Positions 31,597 through 40,284 of a stretch of DNA of 64,000 nucleotides are shown here, one piece after another. The stretch spans positions 1-64,000 of the forward strand of contig ONLH01000007.1 in the NCBI GenBank assembly GCA_900318645.1, given 5' to 3'. The position numbers and the translations under genes were made by a program. The DNA is from an uncultured Prevotellaceae bacterium (GTDB lineage Bacteria; Bacteroidota; Bacteroidia; Bacteroidales; Muribaculaceae). Under the pieces are notes generated by a model. That model did not search any database, was not told the DNA's origin, and saw nothing but the letters and a program-made list of their open reading frames with translations. Every line of letters begins with the position of its first letter. Position 1 is the first letter of the stretch.

Positions 31597-33693
31597 TTAC
31601 TTGATGATGTATTTCTTGCCAGAGTTGATGTAGATACCAGGTGCTGTGGGCTTGGAGTTGTAAGAGCGGCCTGTGATGTCAAACCACAGGTTGCTGTCAA
31701 CGGCTGGCTCATCGCTTTTGATACTGTTGACGGCAGTTGGCCTCTTGATGTATTCAATGCCGGCTGCAGCGTCAATCTTGCCATAGCCCCACTTGATGGG
31801 GCTGGCTGCTGTGAACTCATCGTTGCGCGAAGTCGCAGCGAGCACTTCTTTGATCTCATCTAATGTGAGGGTGGGATCGGCTTGCAGCCACAGGGCGATG
31901 ATGCCGCTCACCGTGGGACACGACATCGAGGTGCCACTCATGCCGCCATAGGGATACCCCTGCCACTGCATTGACTCGGCAATCTCCTTGTCACAGGTAT
32001 AGTGGTTGATAGACGACACGACGTTGTTGCCCGGAGCGGCAACAGTTGGTTGTGCCACGCCGTTGAGCGAAACGCCGTAGCTTGATTTGTAACTGATGTC
32101 GTCGAGCGTGTAAAGGTCGCTCTCATCAATAACAGAGCCAGTGTAAAGTCGTGAGGTGGTGTTTGCCACATAATTGCCCACGCTGATGACATTTGGCGTG
32201 GAGGTCCAATCGCCACACGAAAACTCACTATCGCCAAGGGTGTAACCTTCCATGTTGATTGCTTCAAATTCGTTTATCGTTTCCCACAAGTCCATCTCAA
32301 TGTGTGAAGATGACGAGAGCGAGATAAAGAAAGGCAGTCGTTTAATGCGAACCCCTTGCACGGCAGCGAGCAGTTCAATCTTGCCATCAACGACTCTGCC
32401 GGATATTCCCACGAAGCCACCCTGCATAAATTGGCTGAGTATCTCGTCGTCGTCGCTAAATATTTCAATATAGCCATCCAGAGACGGAGAGATAGTGAGA
32501 GGCTCTGTTTGCCACACTGCCTCGCCACTACTGAGTCTCAGCAAGCCAATCTGGACACTCAATGTATCGTCCTCGCCCAAGGTGTTGCGTGAATAGCCAC
32601 ATACTACCGAGCCCATCATTTTTATAGTGCTGTCGTCTTCGCCAATGATGGGAGTAGCCCGGGCAAGAAACGCCTTTATGCTGCTGTTCTCTTCATCAAA
32701 TGCCTTGTAGATGTGAAGGTGTTTGTTACCTTCATTTCCCACACTCAACACTGGGATGACATGATGAGACAACTCATCAATCAGTTCAGGCATCATGCCT
32801 GTGCCATTGTGGGGGCCATGGTGTGAGTTCATGCTGGCGCTAAGCACTACGGGAGCCTCGATTTGCTGGGCGTAATGTGCCACGAACTGGAAGGCTATCT
32901 CGTTCACATTTTCCTCAGCCTCAGTCGACACAAGCACAATGTCGGCATCGGGCGCCATGCCGCCAAACCCCAGCGGCGATCGTGTGCCAGCGGCAATGCC
33001 GGCGGTGTGTGTGCCGTGTGAGTCCATATCGGTGTCGGTCGTGAGGGTGGCAATGAGTTCGGGCGTGTCGAACACCGAGCCAGGATACGCTATTGTCCCA
33101 GCCTCGTCATCCTCGACGATAAACTTGTGGCCATTGTTGTTACCGGGCAGATAGACGCAGCGCAGGCGGGTGTTGCCGTCGGCATCCTTGAATGCCGGAT
33201 GCTGGAAGTCGAATCCCATATCGACAAGGCAGATGGTGACGCCCTTGCCAGTGTAAACCTCTTCAAGGCCAGGAACGGTGCCGTCAATCAGGCTCACGCC
33301 AGTCTCCACGAGTGAGACATCGGTTTTCAACTGCCCTTTACTGGTCGCATCCACCCTTTTCACGCCCTCGATGGCAACAAGGGCATCGACGTTGTCGGCA
33401 GGGATGCTGATCACAGCCTGATGCCCGAGTTTTGACAACACGGTAGCGCCTGTCTCACGGATTTGAGCAAACGTTCCCGCCGCATCTTGGGAATCAACAT
33501 CCACCACAAGCATGATGCTTGGGTCGGCATCCAGTGCTTGCAGTTTCTTGCCGTTTGAGTCATATCGTGCTGTCTGTTTTTGCAGTAACGACAATTGCGC
33601 GTTAGGGGTGAGTTTGTTGTGTGCACTCGACACGAGAGCGCACGAGCAAGCAACAACGGCAAATAATATGATTTGTAATAGCCTATTCTTCAT
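31597..33693 (-). CDS. S8 subtilisin-like serine protease, exported
   Basis: A 698-residue protein with a signal peptide (ILFAVVACSCALVSSAH) and a prodomain to about residue 140. Catalytic residues are in ICLVDMGFDFQHP (Asp near 156), DSHGTHTAGIAAG (His near 227) and GGMSGTSMSCPTVSG (Ser near 588). A large insert lies between His and Ser. The C-terminus (WFDITGRSYNSKPTAPGIYI, then GKKYIIK) is the short tail typical of Bacteroidales exported proteins. It is probably a secreted protease. Its start overlaps the end of the DUF3667 gene by 11 bases, so the two are co-transcribed. Confidence 0.9.
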   Translation of the reverse strand: MKNRLLQIILFAVVACSCALVSSAHNKLTPNAQLSLLQKQTARYDSNGKKLQALDADPSIMLVVDVDSQDAAGTFAQIRETGATVLSKLGHQAVISIPADNVDALVAIEGVKRVDATSKGQLKTDVSLVETGVSLIDGTVPGLEEVYTGKGVTICLVDMGFDFQHPAFKDADGNTRLRCVYLPGNNNGHKFIVEDDEAGTIAYPGSVFDTPELIATLTTDTDMDSHGTHTAGIAAGTRSPLGFGGMAPDADIVLVSTEAEENVNEIAFQFVAHYAQQIEAPVVLSASMNSHHGPHNGTGMMPELIDELSHHVIPVLSVGNEGNKHLHIYKAFDEENSSIKAFLARATPIIGEDDSTIKMMGSVVCGYSRNTLGEDDTLSVQIGLLRLSSGEAVWQTEPLTISPSLDGYIEIFSDDDEILSQFMQGGFVGISGRVVDGKIELLAAVQGVRIKRLPFFISLSSSSHIEMDLWETINEFEAINMEGYTLGDSEFSCGDWTSTPNVISVGNYVANTTSRLYTGSVIDESDLYTLDDISYKSSYGVSLNGVAQPTVAAPGNNVVSSINHYTCDKEIAESMQWQGYPYGGMSGTSMSCPTVSGIIALWLQADPTLTLDEIKEVLAATSRNDEFTAASPIKWGYGKIDAAAGIEYIKRPTAVNSIKSDEPAVDSNLWFDITGRSYNSKPTAPGIYINSGKKYIIK

Positions 33694-34660
33694 GATTATT
33701 TTGTTCTTTCCTTTGTTTTATCCTCTGTTTGAGCGCTTGAAATGAGACTTTCAAGTATTGGAATACACTTTGTTTCTTTTTCTCCCTTAGCTCATATGTT
33801 TTTTTGCTGATAAACATACCAACAAGAAGGGGGAGCGCCCAATAAGGTATCGACTGCACTATTGCCTTGTATTCGTTAACATGAGGTTTGTGTATTGTCG
33901 TCAGCACTTCGGCAATTGACATTGCCATAGTTGCTAAGAAGAGACCGCTTCCCATCATAAGAACCACTCTCCAAAAGTTCCCCCAGAAGTCATAGCCAAA
34001 CAACTGCCTGTAGACATAAAAATAGCACAAGGGAAGCAAAATATAGAAATAGTCACCGAAGAAGTCGGCAAGGTCATCCACAAAGAGAAACTGAATGGCC
34101 ATGAACACCATGATGAAAAAACCTTGCGGCAATGTGTGCTTGGTGTTGCGTGGCGCATAACGGAAGAGACACCATGTGGGGATGGTGAAAAAGAGTGTCA
34201 TGACCAATGATCCCCATCCCGGGCTGTCCTTTATCCAGGCAAAGAACTGATTGACCGGTAACGAGTCGCCTTTTTGTGTCAAGACATCATTGATGCCGAA
34301 CAAATTATCAATGAGGACACTGAGCACACCCATGACTACCAGCATTTTCACTGGCGGGAACGATACTTGCCGCTTGCCGTTGATATAGTCGCTGATGAAA
34401 AATCCGGGACGCCATATCAGCTGCCACAGGGAGTACAGCAACGAACGGTTGCCCATTCCCCACACCTCGGCAGTGCTTTGGAACACACTCTTCCACGATA
34501 CCTTTTTCAAACCGGCCTTCTGCGAGCAATGCGGACAAAACTTGCCGGCGAAGTCATTCCCGCAATTCACGCAATGATGGCGCTCGTTCTCGTCATAACT
34601 CCAATCGAAGGGATCGAGCTGCCATGCCTTGAACCGTTTATATCTCTCTTTTAAAGTCAT
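33683..34660 (-). CDS. DUF3667 membrane protein with zinc ribbon
   Basis: A 325-residue protein. An N-terminal zinc ribbon (CVNCGNDFAGKFCPHCSQ) is followed by the DUF3667 signature (SLLYSLWQLIWRPGFFISDYINGKR) and about five membrane segments (MLVVMGVLSVLIDNLFG and others). The C-terminus is charged. The function is unknown, and members are restricted largely to Bacteroidota. It precedes and overlaps the subtilase gene; a regulatory or assembly link to the protease is possible but unproven. Confidence 0.85.
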   Translation of the reverse strand: MTLKERYKRFKAWQLDPFDWSYDENERHHCVNCGNDFAGKFCPHCSQKAGLKKVSWKSVFQSTAEVWGMGNRSLLYSLWQLIWRPGFFISDYINGKRQVSFPPVKMLVVMGVLSVLIDNLFGINDVLTQKGDSLPVNQFFAWIKDSPGWGSLVMTLFFTIPTWCLFRYAPRNTKHTLPQGFFIMVFMAIQFLFVDDLADFFGDYFYILLPLCYFYVYRQLFGYDFWGNFWRVVLMMGSGLFLATMAMSIAEVLTTIHKPHVNEYKAIVQSIPYWALPLLVGMFISKKTYELREKKKQSVFQYLKVSFQALKQRIKQRKEQNNHEE

Positions 34661-34679
34661 CCCCCAGAAAATCTTTTTG

Positions 34680-34687
34680 CAAAGATA
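34680..34687 (-). promoter_or_regulatory. Putative -7 element for the DUF3667-subtilase operon
   Basis: CAAAGATA reads TATCTTTG on the minus strand, 19 bases upstream of the start at 34660. Confidence 0.5.
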
Positions 34688-34927
34688 ATGGTTTTTCTTT
34701 AAAAGTAATATTCATTCAATGACTTTCTCAATCGGAGCCTCTGTCATACTCACTTTCCTGATTCATTCCGTCTGCTTCGTCCAAGCGTACACAAGGTCTG
34801 TTGTCTCGGACCCTGCGGGGCTGATGCGTATTCCGCTAATTAATCTAATTGTTGCTGAGTCTTTTAAATGGTAGAGCTAAAAGTTCGTAATATTTGCTAG
34901 GATTGAATCATTGCAATAACTGGGGGC

Positions 34928-35036
34928 GTTTATCGTTATGATAGTATAAACGAAATGATTTTTTTGCAACTCAATCCAGATAGATGATGGTAAATCTTTA
35001 ACCCCTAAAAATTGTGAGCCAGTCAATGGCTCACGG
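34928..35036 (+). other. Leader region with two hairpins, 34688-35067 gap
   Basis: CGTTTAT/ATAAACG pairs across about 34928-34952, and GTGAGCCA-GTCAA-TGGCTCAC near 35014-35034 is a perfect 8-bp hairpin. Both lie just upstream of the DUF4369-like gene and could form a structured 5' leader. No clear -7 element is visible. The rest of the gap shows nothing. Confidence 0.35.
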
Positions 35037-35067
35037 AACTTAAGTATCATTCTAATTATTTCAAGAA

Positions 35068-35763
35068 ATGTTAAAGAAACTATTCATTACCATGCTCTTG
35101 GGCATGATGACCCTGGGGGCTATGGCCCAAGGGGGCAAATTTACTGTGAGAGGAACGTTCGAGGGCCGCAAAGACTCGGTTACCCTCGAAGTGGTGGACC
35201 TAACCAATTGGGAAACTATTGTCAAACAGACGTATGCCATCACGGGGGAGATGCATGAACTCACCTGTGACCTGAAGGATGCGGCATTGCTCTATGTCAC
35301 CGATGTGAACGAACTTACCACGGTATTTCCTGCCATCCCGGGGGAAATGCTCCAGTTTTATCAAAATGAGCACAAAGTCACTCATCTGGGAGGCTCACAA
35401 TTCTATGTGGACTATGATGAAGCGCAGCATTACGTTGGACCGCTCTTGTTAGGCATCAATGAGTGCAATAGACGCTTTAGCGGCAAATATGGGCCATTGT
35501 ATCAAGACGAGTTGAATCTATACAGCGATTTGTTCTTTATCCTGAATGATCGTTTGAATGATTATGTACACAACTATGTTAAGTCTTACCCTGATCGAGA
35601 TGCAGCGGCAGCACTGATATTTCTTTTCGCTTTTGATACCAAAGAAATTGAGAAAGCATCAGCCATGCTGACCGAACGGGCCCGCAATAGCGTGGCGGCA
35701 AACCTCTATAAGGCCGTCAACCGGGAGACAGTCGTCCGCAACGTCGAGAGCCCTACAGACTGA
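35068..35763 (+). CDS. DUF4369-like exported protein lacking the thioredoxin domain
   Basis: A 231-residue protein with a signal peptide (MLLGMMTLGAMAQ) and an N-terminal DUF4369-like beta domain (FTVRGTFEGRKDSVTLEVVD). The helical connector follows (YSDLFFILNDRLNDYVHNYV, AAAALIFLFAFDTKEIEKAS, VAANLYKAVN). In related Bacteroidota thiol-disulfide proteins this part leads into an AhpC/TSA thioredoxin domain with a CxxC motif; here the protein ends first. There is no sign of a frameshifted thioredoxin domain downstream, only a terminator. It may be a non-catalytic relative or an old truncation. Confidence 0.65.
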   Translation: MLKKLFITMLLGMMTLGAMAQGGKFTVRGTFEGRKDSVTLEVVDLTNWETIVKQTYAITGEMHELTCDLKDAALLYVTDVNELTTVFPAIPGEMLQFYQNEHKVTHLGGSQFYVDYDEAQHYVGPLLLGINECNRRFSGKYGPLYQDELNLYSDLFFILNDRLNDYVHNYVKSYPDRDAAAALIFLFAFDTKEIEKASAMLTERARNSVAANLYKAVNRETVVRNVESPTD

Positions 35764-35785
35764 AACACCATCAATTAAAACAAAT

Positions 35786-35822
35786 CCGAGCGCACCTTTT
35801 TGGGGGTGCGCTCGGTCTTATA
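35786..35822 (+). terminator. Intrinsic terminator after the DUF4369-like gene
   Basis: CCGAGCGCACC (35786-35796) and GGTGCGCTCGG (35805-35815) form an 11-bp GC-rich stem followed by TCTTATAA. Confidence 0.75.
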
Positions 35823-35841
35823 AATACGCGGTGTCTAAAGT

Positions 35842-36070
35842 TAACGTGAGTTCGACGAAAATAAGTTACTGATACTCAACTCCTCCCCTAAGATAGGGGA
35901 GGTGCCCGTTAGGGCGGAGGAGTATGATTTACCCTCGAATCACTTCTTCTTGGGACATCAACGCCCCCTCCCCCTCCTCCGCCCTACGGGCACCTCCCCC
36001 CAGGCGGGGGAGGAGTTGGGAGTTGCTAACGCACTGATTGACAATCAATAATTTCATCGAACTCACGTTA
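35842..36070. mobile_element. MITE-like element with 14-bp terminal inverted repeats
   Basis: TAACGTGAGTTCGA at 35842-35855 is the exact complement of TCGAACTCACGTTA at 36057-36070, extended by GAAA/TTTC with one mismatch. AAGT occurs directly outside both ends (35838-35841 and 36071-36074), consistent with a 4-bp target duplication. Inside, long complementary blocks rich in CTCCTCC and GGGCGGAGGAG (about 35880-35925 and 35965-36020) would fold into a large stem. No gene is inside. The right edge abuts the cupin gene stop codon. Confidence 0.7.
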
Positions 36071-36073
36071 AAG

Positions 36074-36529
36074 TTACCAGTTGAGGGGCTCTTGCAGGAT
36101 GATGCCGTCGGTCATGGGGCTGTCGGCCTCGATGAACGGGGTGGCCTTGTACTGGATGCAGAGCATCGTCAAGTCCTCGTTGCCGGTGTTCTTCAACGCG
36201 CGCTTGCCATTGGGAGACACGCGGATTACGCTACCCTCGCTGACGGGAAAAATCTCACCATCAACCTGGTACTGGCCCTCGCCACGCAGGATGAAGTAGA
36301 GTTCCTCATGCGTCTTGTGGGTGTGCAGGAAACCACTGTCCTGTCCGGGAACGAGCGTCTGGAAAGAGAACTCGCTGGCTGCGGCGCCAACGGCCTGTCC
36401 GCCGAAGACCTTGCCCTGAATCGTAAAGTCCGGGCCCATGGGCAACTCGTGTTCAATAATCTCGCTGATGCGGCCAACGTTGATGGCGGCATAATTTGCA
36501 CCCTGTGCAATCTTTTCAATCTGTTTCAT
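36074..36529 (-). CDS. Cupin-domain protein
   Basis: A 151-residue protein with a cupin_2 core: SGFLHTHKTHEELYFILRGE (motif 1 with the metal-binding His and Glu), then GSVIRVSPNGKRALKNTGNE (motif 2). No signal peptide is present. An HxlR regulator gene lies 18 bases upstream on the same strand and likely controls it. The MITE-like element ends at the stop codon (36074-36076), so the insertion may have trimmed or replaced the original C-terminus. Confidence 0.85.
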   Translation of the reverse strand: MKQIEKIAQGANYAAINVGRISEIIEHELPMGPDFTIQGKVFGGQAVGAAASEFSFQTLVPGQDSGFLHTHKTHEELYFILRGEGQYQVDGEIFPVSEGSVIRVSPNGKRALKNTGNEDLTMLCIQYKATPFIEADSPMTDGIILQEPLNW

Positions 36530-36547
36530 TGTGTAATCAATTAATTA

Positions 36548-36928
36548 TTAATGGTTTTTATTGGATGAATACTGTTTACGGTCATTCATAATGTCGGCCA
36601 GGTTGGCCAGTGCCCACTCTATCAAGTTGTTGATGTGCGGCATGAGTGACTTGCCACGCTCGGTAATGCTGTATTCCACCCGCGGCGGTATCTCGGCATA
36701 GGCCTGCCTCAGTACCAGCCCATCGGCCTCCAGGTTGCGCAGCGCCACGGTGAGCATCTTCTGCGAGATGTCGGGAATGGCTGCAAGGATGTCGGAATAC
36801 CGCATCGCCGTGTCCTTGCCATCGAGCGTGTAAAGTATCAGCATCGACCATCGGTCGCTGATGCGCGACAAGATATTGCGTATCGGGCAATCAGGAAAAT
36901 AAGGATCAACTATAATGTCTCGTAACAT
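36548..36928 (-). CDS. HxlR-family transcriptional regulator
   Basis: A 126-residue winged-helix protein. It has CPIRNILSRISDRWSMLILYTL with the redox-type Cys near the N-terminus, ISQKMLTVALRNLEADGLVLR, and PPRVEYSITERGKSLMPH. It is the first gene of a pair with the cupin gene. A -7 element (CAAAGTTA) lies at 36977-36984. Confidence 0.87.
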   Translation of the reverse strand: MLRDIIVDPYFPDCPIRNILSRISDRWSMLILYTLDGKDTAMRYSDILAAIPDISQKMLTVALRNLEADGLVLRQAYAEIPPRVEYSITERGKSLMPHINNLIEWALANLADIMNDRKQYSSNKNH

Positions 36929-36976
36929 ATTTTGTTCTGATTATCAGTTTTACTAACTTTTCTCTCGTTTCGGTTG

Positions 36977-36984
36977 CAAAGTTA
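36977..36984 (-). promoter_or_regulatory. Putative -7 element for the HxlR-cupin operon
   Basis: CAAAGTTA reads TAACTTTG on the minus strand, 48 bases upstream of 36928. The rest of the 36929-37218 gap has only a plus-strand fragment near 37139-37233 (QLEERDTLMGSTNYSINLYT) that may be a gene scrap. Confidence 0.5.
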
Positions 36985-37218
36985 CTATCATTGGTTGACA
37001 TGACAATGAACCGCCCGAAATGTTCGCTACGCACTTTGATGTTAGAAATGGGAAAATCAGCGGATTAAAAAACTCACTTTTATGCTTTATTAAGACTTCA
37101 ACGCCCCACTACCTCCCCTACCCTGATGCCTGCTCCCAGTTAGAGGAACGTGACACCCTCATGGGCAGCACCAACTACAGCATCAACTTGTACACAGGTG
37201 TGCTGATAGCATTAAAAC

Positions 37219-37251
37219 ACTACCGCCAACACTGACATCGTGCTGGCGGTA
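37219..37251 (-). terminator. Terminator of the TonB receptor gene
   Basis: CTACCGCCA and TGGCGGTAG form a 9-bp stem. On the minus strand it is followed by TGTTTTAATG. It lies about 45 bases beyond the receptor's stop. Confidence 0.6.
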
Positions 37252-37296
37252 GAATTCTATTCCTTGTAAAAATACATCGATTAAACCTAAGAAAGT

Positions 37297-39393
37297 TCAG
37301 AACTCTAATGGGATAGCAAGTTTGAAGATGATATTGCGTCCCATGTTCAAAACGCCCTGGCGCCCAGTGACAGGATTCACGTCGGCATACTTCAGGCGGC
37401 TCAGATGATTCTGGTAAGCCTCGTTGGTGAGGTTGGTCCCCATGATGCTCAGGCAAGCCACACGACGTCCCTTGCACATGATGTCGGTGCCGATGGCGGC
37501 ATTAAGCAGAGTGTAGGCCGGAGTAGCGGTCTCGGTATCATCGGCGCGGTAATAATGGTTCTGCTTGAAGTTGTGATCCACACCCAACGAGACGAAGACG
37601 TTGTTCAGCACATGACCGTCATGCAGGATTTCCCACTTGATGTCGGACTGCCATCGCGGAGCCGGGGTGAACGGCAGATACTTGGAATCCTCGGGCTGGT
37701 GCAGCTGCACGGCATTGACCAGGGAAAAACTGGTGCCTAGGTGCAGGAAGTGCCAGGGGTGGATGTCCACGGCAAACTCACCGCCCAGCAACTGGGCATC
37801 ACCACTGTCGTAGCGATAGGTCATGAACTCATCGTCAATGACCTCGCCCGTGCGATGGATGAAGATGTAATTGTCGATGCGATTGCTGAACAGCGACAGT
37901 TGCACGTCCATCCACGAAGTGGTGAGTTCCGCACCAAGGTCAAACTGCAGACTGAACTCGGGCTTGAGGTCACGGTTGCCTACCTCGTAGCGCAGCGAGC
38001 CCTCGTGAACGCCGTTGCTAGCTAATTCGCTGATATTGGGGGCACGAAATCCACGGGCGGCATTGACCCTCAAATCCAGCTGTTCGGTGGCGTGCCACAC
38101 GGCACCCACGCTCGCGGTGAAACCGCCGAAGTTGCGCTTGAACGCCTGGAAGCGCAGGTCGCCGTCATCCATCAACTCATGGCTGTTGAGATGACGGTTG
38201 TCAAAGCGCATTCCGCCGTTCAGGGCCCAATTGCCGATGTTGGCCGTTGTTGTGATAAAGGCACCGAAGTCGAACAGGCTATAGTCGGGAATCAAGAACT
38301 CATCGCCCTCGTTGAGCGAGCGTTGCCACATACCGCTCACGCCGCTGGTGATGCGCCAGTCGCCCAAGCGCCTGGTCACGTAGTGGATGTTGTAGTTGAC
38401 CGTGTGCAGCTTGAGGTAAAGGCCGTACTGGTCGGGCTCCTCAAACTCCTGGCGGCGGTTCTGCTGGTAAGCCAGCACGGCATTGAAGCGGCCGTCTGCC
38501 AGATAGAACGAATTGTCAAACACGGCTTTGTAATGATACACCTGCTGATAAGGCAGGCCGTGGTGATAGGTCTTGGCGTCGGTGTAGGGCTGCACCAGTT
38601 TGCCCGTCAACGGGTCGCGCTCGCCCTCGGCAATGCTGGGCGTGAGGTGGAAATAGGAGCCCGTCAGGCGCGAGTGGCCCCACGCTTTGTTGATGCCCAG
38701 CATACCCGACAGGGCGCGTTCGCGGAACTGCGTGTTGGGCACATAGCCGTCGATGGGGGTCTTGTAGGCATGGGCAAACTTGTCCCCATAGCGTATGTTC
38801 CAGGACAGGCCCTGTTTGTTGCCGCCAAAGTTGAACGAGTAGTTCACAAGGCCGCTATTGGTTTGGTACTCGGAGTTCACGTTCAGGCGCATCTTGCCCA
38901 GCGGAACTACAGGGTCGGTATTAAGTTTGAGGACTCCCGCCAGAGCATCAGAACCGTAAAGCAAGCTCGCGGGTCCCTTGAGCACCTCGACCGAACTCAC
39001 GGCGTTGCCATCAATCTCCACGCCATGTTCATCTCCCCATTGCTGCCCCTCCTGGCGCACGCCGTCGGCAACAACGACCACGCGGTTATATCCCAATCCG
39101 CGGATGACAGGCTTGGAGATGCCGCTGCCGGTGCTTACCTGAGATACGCCGGGCAGCTTGGCAACGGCATCCACAATGTTGGTGGCGGGTGTCATGCGCA
39201 ACCTGTTACGGTCAACAACACCTGCAGGCATCGACATGTCCTGCATCTTCACGGCACCTGTCGGGCCGGTAACTACCACTTGTTTGAGTTCTATGTGGCG
39301 AAAGAACACGTCGGTCGAGTCGAGCACGGCCGTTTCTTGAGCCGCCATCGTGCACGTGCACGCCAGCAGCAGAATCGATAAGTATGATTTCAT
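37297..39393 (-). CDS. TonB-dependent outer-membrane receptor, ZnuD-like
   Basis: A 698-residue receptor with a signal peptide (LSILLLACTCTMAAQ) and a plug domain from about 45 (MPATNIVDAVAKLPGVSQVS-like segment, VIRGLGYNRVVVVADGVRQE, GVEIDGNAVSSVEVLKGPASLLYGSDALAGV). A 22-strand barrel follows, ending in the aromatic KLAIPLEF. The EHGVEIDG plug motif and overall size resemble zinc and other metal receptors of the ZnuD type. The upstream gene encodes a His/Cys-rich membrane protein, which supports metal uptake. The metal is not proven. Confidence 0.87.
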   Translation of the reverse strand: MKSYLSILLLACTCTMAAQETAVLDSTDVFFRHIELKQVVVTGPTGAVKMQDMSMPAGVVDRNRLRMTPATNIVDAVAKLPGVSQVSTGSGISKPVIRGLGYNRVVVVADGVRQEGQQWGDEHGVEIDGNAVSSVEVLKGPASLLYGSDALAGVLKLNTDPVVPLGKMRLNVNSEYQTNSGLVNYSFNFGGNKQGLSWNIRYGDKFAHAYKTPIDGYVPNTQFRERALSGMLGINKAWGHSRLTGSYFHLTPSIAEGERDPLTGKLVQPYTDAKTYHHGLPYQQVYHYKAVFDNSFYLADGRFNAVLAYQQNRRQEFEEPDQYGLYLKLHTVNYNIHYVTRRLGDWRITSGVSGMWQRSLNEGDEFLIPDYSLFDFGAFITTTANIGNWALNGGMRFDNRHLNSHELMDDGDLRFQAFKRNFGGFTASVGAVWHATEQLDLRVNAARGFRAPNISELASNGVHEGSLRYEVGNRDLKPEFSLQFDLGAELTTSWMDVQLSLFSNRIDNYIFIHRTGEVIDDEFMTYRYDSGDAQLLGGEFAVDIHPWHFLHLGTSFSLVNAVQLHQPEDSKYLPFTPAPRWQSDIKWEILHDGHVLNNVFVSLGVDHNFKQNHYYRADDTETATPAYTLLNAAIGTDIMCKGRRVACLSIMGTNLTNEAYQNHLSRLKYADVNPVTGRQGVLNMGRNIIFKLAIPLEF

Positions 39394-39495
39394 TCTGTGA
39401 TTCTTTTTAATGATGATGTAAGTGAAAAACTACACAATAGCGCATGAGCCGGATAATCCTATATATAACAGGACTATCTGGCTGGCGCTGAGTAA

Positions 39496-39870
39496 TCACA
39501 GAATGCACGGAGGGGCCCGCAGCGACGGATGGGCCACCATTGCCATGGCAAACTTGGCGGCCTGGGGGAACTCTATCTTGCTGACGGTCTGTTTGATGAT
39601 ACAGCAGACCGACATTTGCGGGATATCGACTTGTGTGGTCAGGAATCGGCATGACAAGCATTCGCCATGATGATGGGGACTGGCCATGATGTGACCTGAA
39701 TGGTGCACATCAGTCTGGCATTCGTAGCACTCCACCACCTCGGAGTATTCCTGCAGGGAGTGCACATGGAGCGAAGCGAGCAACACCATCGGCACATAGA
39801 CCGACAGCATAATCCAGGCGAACAACCGTTGCCTGCGGGAGATGCCATTATGTAAATGCTCGCTTCTCAT
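39496..39870 (-). CDS. His/Cys-rich membrane protein, likely metal-binding
   Basis: About 124 residues from the ATG at 39870. One membrane segment (LFAWIMLSVYVPMVLLASLH) is followed by an outward-facing part rich in ligands: CYECQTDVHHSGH, SPHHHGECLSC and SVCC. This is a typical organisation for small proteins encoded upstream of zinc or copper TonB receptors. The -7 element at 39877-39884 is so close that the transcript would be nearly leaderless if this ATG is used, so a downstream ATG is an alternative. Confidence 0.65.
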   Translation of the reverse strand: MRSEHLHNGISRRQRLFAWIMLSVYVPMVLLASLHVHSLQEYSEVVECYECQTDVHHSGHIMASPHHHGECLSCRFLTTQVDIPQMSVCCIIKQTVSKIEFPQAAKFAMAMVAHPSLRAPPCIL

Positions 39871-39876
39871 GCGCCG

Positions 39877-39884
39877 CAAAGGTA
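39877..39884 (-). promoter_or_regulatory. Putative -7 element for the metal-uptake gene pair
   Basis: CAAAGGTA reads TACCTTTG on the minus strand. The interval from here to 40188 contains no other recognisable feature. Confidence 0.5.
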
Positions 39885-40188
39885 GTGCAAGCCAAGAGAA
39901 ATGCCAAAAAAATTTGAGCATTTCTCTCGTGCGGCAACTCTTCGGTGGCTTCGGTGGCAGCTATTGCTATTCTCAGCAGTTACGGGAACACGTGACTACC
40001 GCAGTACACCTCAGCATTGGACATCTGGCAGGTGGTGAGTATTTGACAAAGGTTTGCTTTCCGCACACCGCCACAGTGTGGCGACTAATGCTGCAAACTT
40101 TTTCGTGTTAAAGGGTCGGCACTTACAATGAGGTCAATGAGAATCATTTAGGACCTCAACTTCTATCGTCTTGCAACAGGGATAAGAA

Positions 40189-40227
40189 GAGCTGCACCCC
40201 AAAAGTTTTGTGTCTGGGGTGCAGCTC
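40189..40227 (-). terminator. Terminator of the LRR-dockerin gene
   Basis: GAGCTGCACCCC (40189-40200) and GGGGTGCAGCTC (40216-40227) form a perfect 12-bp stem with a 15-base loop, 58 bases past the stop at 40285. Confidence 0.75.
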
Positions 40228-40284
40228 ATTTAATATTGATGCAGCGTTGTGGGACGATTGTGGAAACGCAACGCGTACGGCTGG

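Noticed and set aside
35842-36070. CRISPR-like array of CTCCTCC and GGGCGG blocks
   Set aside because: The blocks are inverted, not regularly spaced direct repeats; terminal inverted repeats indicate a MITE-like element.
38092-39381. 429-codon plus-strand frame
   Set aside because: It is antisense to the TonB receptor, whose plug and barrel motifs are unambiguous.
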